The notes beneath the pieces were generated by a model, which was not told the origin of the DNA, ran no database searches, and was given only the letters and a program-made list of their open reading frames with translations. A DNA stretch of 6,072 bases from Candidatus Bathyarchaeota archaeon (GTDB taxonomy: Archaea; Thermoproteota; DRAE01), in NCBI GenBank assembly GCA_011041895.1, contig DRAE01000003.1, forward strand, positions 1 to 6,072, written 5' to 3'. The translations under genes were made by a program, and so were the position numbers. This document shows positions 1-5,240 of this stretch, in pieces. Each line of letters begins with the position of its first letter. Within the stretch, counting starts at the first letter, position 1.

Positions 1-1536
1 ACATGAGCGAGCTATATTCTCTGCTCTAATTCTCAGCGAGGGCTCTCCCATGGCATTTACTCCGGTTCCTGGATTTGGTTGATGACCGGTCATCGATGTC
101 CAGCTATTGTCAAATATTAGCACCGTTATCTTGCTGTTATTGAATACAGCATCTAGCAGTGGCTGCACTCCAGCATGATAGAATGTCGAGTCTCCAATGA
201 CCGCTATGACTGGTTCTTTTACACCAGCCCTTTCAAAGCCCACGGCCATTGCTATACTTGCACCCATGCATATACAAGTGTCGATTGCTCTTAGTGGAGG
301 GTGAATGCCTTGATTATAGCATCCTCTGTCTCCTACGATGATACCTTTCTTACCCAACTCTCTTAAGGCCCTTTTAAGGGCATAGTAGCTTGCCCTGTGA
401 GGGCATCCAGCACAGAGAGCTGGAATCCTCTTTCCAATTTCCTCAGCTACTTTCCTTTCAAAGGATGGTGTAACGCCCTCGATGAAAGCTTTGATCGCCT
501 TCGCAACTATCCCTGTTGAAAGCTCAAATTCTCTTGGAATATGGCCCGTGTACTGACCGTATATGGAGACGTTTCTGTTAAAGCTTAAGGCTATCCTACA
601 TATACCTTCCTCAACTATTGGCTCCCCTTCCTCGACTACAAGAACCTTTTCCTTATTTTCCAGGAATTTTCCTATGAAATTGTAAGGTAATGGGCTTGGC
701 GTTGACAATTTCATAACATCAACTTTATCGGCTAAACCTAATCTCTCAAGAGCCTCTACAACGTATCCAAAAGTAACGCCGCAACCTATAACTCCTATAC
801 TTGATTCATTTGATATTACCTTATTGAACTCTATATTGTCGAAAATTTTCACGGCATCTTCATAGTATTTCTTGTTTAAGACTCTTTGTCTCTCCTTTGA
901 GTATGTGGCGATCATGACGTACCTCTTGAAATCCTTTTCAAAGCGAGCTTCCCTATTCACTTTCTCTACTTCACCTACAGTAACATCGGACTTGGAATGA
1001 GATATTCTCTGAGTTATTCTAACATACACCGGAAGTTGCAAGGTTTCTGATAGTTTAAATCCATACTTTACTATTTCCTTTGCCTCAGGGATGTCTGAAG
1101 GTTCAAGACATGGAATTTTCGCCAGCTTAGTATAATATCTTGTATCCTCAGCGTTTTGTGAGCTATATGGATGAGTATCATCGGCTGAGACTATTACAAG
1201 CCCACCATTCACTCCCGTGTATGCGGCAACTAGAAGTGCATCTGATATCCAGTTGACTCCCAGATGCTTACACGACATTATTGCTCTAACGTTTGCAAGC
1301 GATGCTGCAAACGCCACCTCGAATGCTACTTTCTCATTCACCGCCCATTCAACGTACATTCCAACTTTTTTCGCCACCCTAGCTAGTGATGAGAGAATCT
1401 CTGAAGCTGGTGTACCAGGGTATGATGTAGCAACCTTTGCTCCCGCTTCTATGGCACCTCTGGCTACAGCCTCGTTCCCTAAATACAGGACTTTACTTCC
1501 TGGAGGTGCTAGGAGAGGATCTTCGACCACGGGCAT
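1..1536 (-). CDS. iorA: Indolepyruvate ferredoxin oxidoreductase, alpha subunit (partial, C-terminus beyond window)
   Basis: This is the TPP-binding subunit of the enzyme that, with IorB, converts aryl-pyruvates (from Trp, Phe, Tyr) plus CoA and oxidised ferredoxin to aryl-acetyl-CoA and CO2 in the cytoplasm. Numbering from the ATG at 1536, 512 residues are visible. The N-terminal pyrimidine-binding domain has YPGTPASE (39-46), the NEK glutamate E68 expected to activate TPP, KHLGVNW (90-96) and SSQN (125-128). LCAGCPHR (374-381, C375 and C378) and GDRGCY (402-407) follow. The TPP/Mg site is GDS (448-450), NN (466-467), FDN (475-477) and MTGHQPNPG (482-490). Family members are usually above 600 residues and end in a ferredoxin-like 4Fe-4S domain, which would lie off the left edge. 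An in-frame ATG at 1614, directly after a TAG, would add 26 residues. I prefer 1536 because family members begin just before the PGxKxLxLGNEA motif, a GGGGA stretch precedes it, and the extension holds a DNA repeat out of codon phase. The HTH regulator lies directly upstream on the same strand. Confidence 0.95.
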   Translation of the reverse strand, partial: MPVVEDPLLAPPGSKVLYLGNEAVARGAIEAGAKVATSYPGTPASEILSSLARVAKKVGMYVEWAVNEKVAFEVAFAASLANVRAIMSCKHLGVNWISDALLVAAYTGVNGGLVIVSADDTHPYSSQNAEDTRYYTKLAKIPCLEPSDIPEAKEIVKYGFKLSETLQLPVYVRITQRISHSKSDVTVGEVEKVNREARFEKDFKRYVMIATYSKERQRVLNKKYYEDAVKIFDNIEFNKVISNESSIGVIGCGVTFGYVVEALERLGLADKVDVMKLSTPSPLPYNFIGKFLENKEKVLVVEEGEPIVEEGICRIALSFNRNVSIYGQYTGHIPREFELSTGIVAKAIKAFIEGVTPSFERKVAEEIGKRIPALCAGCPHRASYYALKRALRELGKKGIIVGDRGCYNQGIHPPLRAIDTCICMGASIAMAVGFERAGVKEPVIAVIGDSTFYHAGVQPLLDAVFNNSKITVLIFDNSWTSMTGHQPNPGTGVNAMGEPSLRIRAENIARSC

Positions 1537-1567
1537 CTCAGAGTCCCCTTTTTGAACTATGTTGTAT

Positions 1568-1611
1568 GAAGAATATGATCTTCGATTATTAACTTTTTCT
1601 TCTTCGATTAT
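1568..1611 (-). promoter_or_regulatory. Putative iorA promoter/operator with 11-bp direct repeat
   Basis: Read on the minus strand, ATAATCGAAGA occurs twice without mismatch, at 1611-1601 and 1589-1579. The spacing is 22 bp, about two helical turns. A TATA-like TTAATAAT lies at 1592-1585 and overlaps the second copy; it would place a transcription start near 1562, about 26 bases before the ATG at 1536. The second copy also begins an imperfect inverted repeat, GAAGA-N6-TCTTC, at 1583-1568. The 22-base spacing is not a multiple of three, so the repeat is not a coding repeat. A repressor site for the adjacent HTH regulator is an inference from position. Confidence 0.45.
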
Positions 1612-1625
1612 CATCTAATGAACAG

Positions 1626-2345
1626 CTATCTGTTGGAAAATTTCTCTTGCAAGGCTTTAATTAACATTCTTTCATCTTGAATACCTGACTTAACAAGGAG
1701 GACACCATCAGCCAGAGCTAGTTCAACAGCTAACCTGTCAACTTTTTCAGGGTTGTGCAGGACAACCATTTTAGGCTTCAATGGAGAAACTTTAACTGCA
1801 ACCATAGGTGATCTTCCAGTTGAAACTTGTGTGAATATTAATGCTCTCTCAGTGGTTTTCCCCGCTAACATGAAAAATTCATATCCTGACAAGATCTTTA
1901 TTGCCTTCAAGCTTCTAATTACAGTATATCCATAGACTAGTTCATCTAGCTTCTCATCATTTGCTAAAACTTCTCCCTTGACGGTTTCCACAATTTCTCT
2001 GCATTTACATGGAACCGAGAATTCATGAATATCGAGAATGACGTCTCTGTAGGCTATTGGAGATGACATTGTCGAAAGAAGTTGAGCGGTGATTTTACCT
2101 CCTCTTCTCCTATCTATCTCTATAAGAGCTTCAACGAATCTCTTAATGAACCCGCTACCAGGAGACTTGACTCTTCCAGATTCATAATCTGTAACTACTG
2201 ATGAACTTATTCCCATCTCTGCAGCAATATCTTTCTTTGAAATCTTAAAAATCCCCCTCCATTTTTTGAGAGAGTATGAGGGGTTGCTGGATAAAACTAT
2301 CTCACCAGCAATGTATGATTTAAGATTATCTATTGGAGTAGACAT
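1626..2345 (-). CDS. Xre-type helix-turn-helix transcriptional regulator, COG1709-like
   Basis: This is a 239-residue predicted DNA-binding regulator. Residues about 31-79 form a lambda-repressor/Xre-type HTH: ISKKDIAAEMGISSSVVTDY (35-54) followed by ESGRVKSPG. A basic helical segment (about 66-84) follows. The C-terminal domain (about 95-235) has no motif I can assign; it has two close cysteines (C113, C115) and could sense a ligand, which is inference. Overall architecture and length fit archaeal COG1709 predicted regulators. The ATG at 2345 is preceded by an in-frame TAG, and the N-terminal YIAGEIVLS stretch matches family starts as I recall them. I see no Shine-Dalgarno sequence and no TATA box directly upstream, where the tRNA ends 26 bp away, so the gene may be read from the tRNA promoter. 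It ends 89 bp before the preferred iorA start, and local control of iorA is the simplest reading of the context. Confidence 0.88.
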   Translation of the reverse strand: MSTPIDNLKSYIAGEIVLSSNPSYSLKKWRGIFKISKKDIAAEMGISSSVVTDYESGRVKSPGSGFIKRFVEALIEIDRRRGGKITAQLLSTMSSPIAYRDVILDIHEFSVPCKCREIVETVKGEVLANDEKLDELVYGYTVIRSLKAIKILSGYEFFMLAGKTTERALIFTQVSTGRSPMVAVKVSPLKPKMVVLHNPEKVDRLAVELALADGVLLVKSGIQDERMLIKALQEKFSNR

Positions 2346-2371
2346 GAAGGCACACTATCTATGTTGGTAGG

Positions 2372-2445
2372 TGGGTAGGCTGGGATTTGAACCCAGGACC
2401 TCCCGCTCCCGAGGCGGGAATCCTACCAGGCTGGACCACCTACCC
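2372..2445 (-). tRNA. tRNA-Pro (anticodon CGG)
   Basis: This 74-nt cloverleaf folds by eye with every stem intact. The acceptor stem GGGTAGG pairs with CCTACCC. The D-arm is GTCC/GGAT with a G-U closing pair and a loop containing GG. The anticodon stem CCCGC/GCGGG carries the loop CTCGGGA, with CGG at plus positions 2409-2411. The T-arm CTGGG/CCCAG encloses TTCAAAT. The discriminator is A73. CCA is not encoded (the trailer reads CCT), as in many archaea, and there is no intron. It reads proline codon CCG. It lies between the FAD dehydrogenase and the HTH regulator, all on the same strand. Confidence 0.96.
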
Positions 2446-2454
2446 AGTCTCTAA

Positions 2455-2470
2455 TTATAATATTATAAAA
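2455..2470 (-). promoter_or_regulatory. TATA-box region of tRNA-Pro (possibly also of regulator-iorA)
   Basis: On the minus strand, TTTTATAAT (2470-2462) is a good archaeal TATA-like sequence upstream of the tRNA. Its centre is about 20 bases before the mature 5' end, a little closer than the usual 25 or so, which leaves the exact box register uncertain. The region contains a perfect 14-bp palindrome, TTATAATATTATAA, at 2455-2468. Confidence 0.5.
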
Positions 2471-2490
2471 TTTGGAGAAGAAAATAATCA
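2466..2490 (-). terminator. Possible T-rich terminator of the FAD dehydrogenase gene
   Basis: Just after the TAG stop (2495-2493), the minus strand becomes T-rich, including TTATTTTCTTCT. This resembles archaeal oligo-T termination, without a hairpin. It runs into the tRNA promoter, so termination and re-initiation would be back to back. The evidence is base composition only. Confidence 0.28.
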
Positions 2491-2492
2491 AG

Positions 2493-3938
2493 CTAAAACT
2501 GAGATATTATTTTACAACTTTCACTGGAAATAGCGTCTTTAAAGAATTCCTCGGTGAACGCTATTTCGATACCCTCTTTCCTGAGTATACCCCTGGCAGC
2601 TATTAATCCGGTGGCAGCTGCAGCTACTAGGCCACGTGATACTCCTGCACCGTCTCCAGCGACAAAAATGTTCTCAACATTGGTCTCAAGATCCCTGTTC
2701 GTGTATAGTCTACAGACGGAGAGTTTAATCTCGGGTGCGTATAGCAGCGTTGAATCATCAGCCACGCCCGGAATTACTCTGTCAAGTTTATCAAGGCCTT
2801 CAAGTATATCTGTTACAATTCTGTGGGGCATCGCCATTGCTATATCTCCTGGAGTAACTGTTTTCAATGTTGGAATGACGTTGCTATGTGATATCCTGGT
2901 CCATGTAGACCTTCTACCTTTCCTTAAGTCGCCTAAACGCTGTACGATAGGTTTAAATCCTCCAAGTACAGTTGTCTGCTTAGCAACGGAGATCCCGTAG
3001 GCTAGCGTGTTCTCAAGGGGCTCAGTTAAGTTGATCTGTACAAGAAAAGCAAAGTTTGTGTTCTGAGTTTTTCTTTCAAGATATGATCTTCCATTTACGC
3101 ATACAAAGTCTTCGTATACTTCCATTACAACGAATCCTCGATGGTTAACGCAGAACGTTCGCACAAAGTCATCGTAAGTGGTAGTGTATATGTGAAATTT
3201 GGGGTCCCTAGCAATTTTTATAATTGGATCCATGATTATAGCTGGAACCTCAACTCTAACACCTATGTCTATTGGAGTATATTTTGTTGGTATGCCTAGG
3301 CGCTCAGCCTCCTTTGAAAGCCATGATGCATTGTACCTACCTGGTGCAACCAGTATATATTTCGCATGTACTTCTTCACCGTTGGAGAGAATGAGCTTCT
3401 CCTTTTCAACGTGCTCCACACGTGTTTTAAGCAGAAACTCAACTCCCTTTTTCTCAAGATGCTGTTTGAATTTCATGACAACTGCCCTTGACTTGTCGGT
3501 TCCCATTAACCTCTGAGGTATAGGTATGAAACGTACACCATTTGAAGCAGCCTTCCTCTGCAACTCCTCTAGCTCTTCAGGATCACCTATGAGCAGTTTT
3601 CTAGGGGCACCAAATTCAAGGAATATGTGATCTATAATACATACCAGATTTGCCGCTTCCCTAGGGTTTTCTAAAAGCTCATATAAGTTTCCTCCAATGT
3701 CGGGTCTTAAATTGAGAAGACCGCTTGAAAGAGTTCCGGCGCCTCCTATTCCACAGAGCACATGACAGGGCTTGCATTTGCTACAATAGGCTCTTGAAGA
3801 TGATGAACATTCTCTTTCAGGGACATCTGCCCCTTGCTCGATTACAATGGTTTTCAAGTTGCTGAACTCTGATATAAGATATGCTGCAAAGAGACCTGCT
3901 GGGCCAGCGCCAACTATCGCGACATCTCTGTTAAGCAT
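2493..3938 (-). CDS. FAD-dependent dehydrogenase, COG2509-like
   Basis: This is a 481-residue predicted cytoplasmic flavoprotein with unknown substrate. The Rossmann FAD-binding motif is at the N-terminus: DVAIVGAGPAGLFAAY (5-20), with acidic E34 ending the second strand. A cysteine cluster follows (C44, C52, C55, C58, C62), leading into GIGGAGTLSSG (63-73). The second conserved FAD motif, NIFVAGDGAG (423-432) followed by SRGLVAAAATG, is close to the C-terminus. This order and length match the uncharacterised COG2509 dehydrogenases. The middle (about 150-400) would hold the substrate domain. The ATG at 3938 sits just before the Rossmann strand and follows a GGTG Shine-Dalgarno-like sequence six bases away (CCCTAG between). 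The gene lies 48 bp after the phosphoesterase, with its own TATA-like box in the gap, and precedes the tRNA. Nothing nearby reveals its electron partner. Confidence 0.9.
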   Translation of the reverse strand: MLNRDVAIVGAGPAGLFAAYLISEFSNLKTIVIEQGADVPERECSSSSRAYCSKCKPCHVLCGIGGAGTLSSGLLNLRPDIGGNLYELLENPREAANLVCIIDHIFLEFGAPRKLLIGDPEELEELQRKAASNGVRFIPIPQRLMGTDKSRAVVMKFKQHLEKKGVEFLLKTRVEHVEKEKLILSNGEEVHAKYILVAPGRYNASWLSKEAERLGIPTKYTPIDIGVRVEVPAIIMDPIIKIARDPKFHIYTTTYDDFVRTFCVNHRGFVVMEVYEDFVCVNGRSYLERKTQNTNFAFLVQINLTEPLENTLAYGISVAKQTTVLGGFKPIVQRLGDLRKGRRSTWTRISHSNVIPTLKTVTPGDIAMAMPHRIVTDILEGLDKLDRVIPGVADDSTLLYAPEIKLSVCRLYTNRDLETNVENIFVAGDGAGVSRGLVAAAATGLIAARGILRKEGIEIAFTEEFFKDAISSESCKIISQF

Positions 3939-3968
3939 CTAGGGCACCGTTTAACCTTATAGCTTCAC

Positions 3969-3980
3969 GATTATTAAAAT
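3969..3980 (-). promoter_or_regulatory. TATA-like promoter of the FAD dehydrogenase gene
   Basis: In the 48-bp gap after the phosphoesterase, the minus strand reads ATTTTAATAAT. This is centred about 38 bases before the ATG at 3938. It would place a start near 3950 and give a short leader containing the GGTG ribosome-binding sequence (3948-3945). Confidence 0.45.
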
Positions 3981-3986
3981 CTACGG

Positions 3987-4808
3987 CTAGGCTCTAGTTC
4001 TGAGCAGGGAAAGCTTTCCAAGATAAGTTCCATCTAACGCATATATCTCAGAATTTTGGAGGCATTCTCTAGGTATGGAATTAAGTATTGGTGAAAGGTA
4101 TTTTCCGTATGGGGTTCTATTAAACGGGTACAATCCTACTATGTCACTGAAAGCCGGCATTAAAACTATCCTAAGAGACCCTCGTATATGCATACGGGAT
4201 GTAACCCTAAATTTTCTCTGCATATGCTCAATCAGAATGCGTTTACTTACTTTGAGAAAGACCCAACATGGAAACGAAACCCTGCCGAATGGTTTAACTG
4301 ATATGGATATGCTTGGGTGGTTATGCCCCATTAGAATGACGTTTGCTTGCTCTATCATGAATAGAGGGGGCCATGTATGGCCATGTAGTATACCTACACG
4401 ATCTTTACTGTTTCTGACGATTACGCCTTTCCTAGAGAGAATATTAACATGCTCAACTCCTTTAAGGATTGATGAAATATTTCCATCATGATTTCCAGGA
4501 ACTATGTCGATAGTGATGCCATATTGATCAATAAGGGAACTCAATAACGCTAGTATTTTAACTTGTTCTCTCCAAGTAGTTACGGGTATTGAATGCTTGA
4601 AGTCGCCATTCACGATAAGCCTTGTACACTTAAAGTTTTCAAGCATACGTGCTATACGGTTAAATGTTTCATCTATGGTCGCTGGTATATGTATTCCACG
4701 CTTTGAAAGCTCTATTTCATATCCTAGATGGAGATCCGTTATTACAAGACATTTTCCCTGTTTGCTAGAGACCAAAGCTGCTCGCTCATCTGGTATTATT
4801 TTAAACAT
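3987..4808 (-). CDS. Calcineurin-like metallophosphoesterase, COG1407 family
   Basis: This 273-residue predicted two-metal phosphoesterase has the full set of family motifs: DLHLG (D25, H27), GDFKH (G68-H72, metal bridge D69), GNHD (105-108), GHTW (143-146) and GHNH (161-164). The C-terminal third (about 200-270) has MPAFSD (217-222) and ALDGTYLGKL (257-266), which resemble the MPAFN and LLDGTxLG elements of COG1407 proteins. Bacterial relatives include the ligase-associated DNA-damage-response enzyme PdeM, and archaeal members are generally annotated as SbcD/ICC-like phosphoesterases. A nucleic-acid substrate is therefore likely but not shown. The ATG at 4808 has a good Shine-Dalgarno sequence (GAGGT, 4818-4814) five bases upstream. 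The gene is divergent from the SWIM protein gene and 25 bp away, and the FAD dehydrogenase lies downstream. Confidence 0.92.
   Translation of the reverse strand: MFKIIPDERAALVSSKQGKCLVITDLHLGYEIELSKRGIHIPATIDETFNRIARMLENFKCTRLIVNGDFKHSIPVTTWREQVKILALLSSLIDQYGITIDIVPGNHDGNISSILKGVEHVNILSRKGVIVRNSKDRVGILHGHTWPPLFMIEQANVILMGHNHPSISISVKPFGRVSFPCWVFLKVSKRILIEHMQRKFRVTSRMHIRGSLRIVLMPAFSDIVGLYPFNRTPYGKYLSPILNSIPRECLQNSEIYALDGTYLGKLSLLRTRA
4796..4806 (+). promoter_or_regulatory. TATA-like promoter of the SWIM gene
   Basis: The plus strand reads TTATTTTAAAC here, inside the first codons of the divergent phosphoesterase gene. Its centre is about 33 bases before the ATG at 4834. The message would start near 4827-4830 and be almost leaderless, which agrees with the lack of a clear Shine-Dalgarno sequence. 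Confidence 0.4.
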
Positions 4809-4833
4809 ATTCTACCTCTAATAAGTTAGAGTC

Positions 4834-5220
4834 ATGAGGAGAAATTATTTAAGGATGCTGCTAAAGCTCCTACGCGAAAAAAAGCTTCTTGAGAAATATA
4901 AAGGGAAATTTAAAGTTGTCCCTGAGGCAAGCCTTAACAAGCTGGGAGAGGTTGTCCTCGAGAAAAGAGTGAAGAAGTATGTGACTGACACGGGAAAGGT
5001 TATATGGGTTGTAGTAGGGAAGGAGAGAGACTACTACGTGAAACCAAATGAGTATTGCACATGCCGAGACTTTTTTCTGAACGTGGTTATAAGGAAGAAG
5101 AGAAAATGGTGCTATCACATGTTAGCAGTTGAAGTAGCAATTGATCTCGGATTTTTTGAGGAGATCAAGCTTAGCGAGGATGAGCTTCTCGCCGTCGCCG
5201 AAGAGTGGATGAAAGTTTAA
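4834..5220 (+). CDS. Small SWIM-type zinc-finger protein, COG5431-like
   Basis: This 128-residue protein is the only plus-strand gene in the window. A SWIM zinc-binding signature, CxC-x15-CxH, is visible: C75, C77, C93 and H95. It is followed by the helix MLAVEVAIDLGF (96-107). The N-terminal 50 residues are strongly basic and probably helical. The segment between the metal ligands also carries a basic run (RKKRK, 87-91), consistent with nucleic-acid or protein binding. SWIM domains are known from DNA-processing and repair partners, and stand-alone archaeal forms of this size are usually annotated only as SWIM zinc-finger proteins. M1 at 4834 is preferred because a TATA-like box sits at the distance for a near-leaderless message; M8 at 4855 is the alternative. 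The divergent neighbour is a COG1407-type phosphoesterase, so a shared role in DNA or RNA metabolism is a reasonable inference. The gene converges on the ABC ATPase with five bases between stops. Confidence 0.88.
   Translation: MRRNYLRMLLKLLREKKLLEKYKGKFKVVPEASLNKLGEVVLEKRVKKYVTDTGKVIWVVVGKERDYYVKPNEYCTCRDFFLNVVIRKKRKWCYHMLAVEVAIDLGFFEEIKLSEDELLAVAEEWMKV
4843..4853 (-). promoter_or_regulatory. TATA-like promoter of the phosphoesterase gene
   Basis: The minus strand reads CTTAAATAATT here, inside the first codons of the divergent SWIM gene. The box centre is about 40 bases before the ATG at 4808. It would place the start near 4822, giving a leader of about 14 bases that carries the GAGGT ribosome-binding site. 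Confidence 0.42.
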
Positions 5221-5240
5221 AAATTTTACTCTTTGATTTC
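5214..5240. terminator. Possible overlapping bidirectional termination region
   Basis: The stops of the SWIM gene (5218-5220) and the ABC ATPase gene (5226-5228, minus strand) are separated by five bases. T-rich tracts lie on both strands: TTTTACTCTTTGATTT on plus (5224-5239) and ATTTTTAAAC on minus (about 5224-5215). Each transcript would have to end inside the other gene. The evidence is composition only. Confidence 0.28.

Noticed and set aside
1217..1555. Plus-strand open frame of 112 codons opposite iorA
   Set aside because: It is antisense to a strongly conserved TPP enzyme, its translation has no domain-like features, and it is best explained as a shadow of iorA codon bias.
1615..1625. 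Frameshift or fusion between regulator and iorA
   Set aside because: The regulator ends in a clean stop (1628-1626), a second in-frame TAG lies at 1617-1615 before the iorA frame, and both proteins are of normal form.
1626..2345. The regulator as a ThiR-type HTH-ThiN thiamine regulator
   Set aside because: The linked iorA uses TPP, which made this tempting, but the C-terminal domain lacks the ThiN-type motifs I would expect, and the size and N-terminus fit COG1709 better.
2358..2379. Repeat at the tRNA 3' end as an integration (attachment) site
   Set aside because: The repeated word is only about six to seven bases and adjacent, with no integrase gene, no distant copy in the window and no foreign-looking insert.
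2554..3516. Two plus-strand open frames (2554-3000 and 3199-3516) opposite the FAD dehydrogenase gene
   Set aside because: Both lie wholly inside the clear FAD dehydrogenase gene on the other strand and show no recognisable motif or start signal.
4075..4821. Plus-strand open frames (4075-4491 and 4597-4821) opposite the phosphoesterase
   Set aside because: The phosphoesterase on the minus strand carries every catalytic motif across this region, and the antisense translations are cysteine/proline-scattered with no family resemblance.
4870..5118. Minus-strand open frame of 82 codons opposite the SWIM gene
   Set aside because: The plus-strand protein has an intact CxC...CxH SWIM motif here, while the antisense frame has none and no upstream signals.
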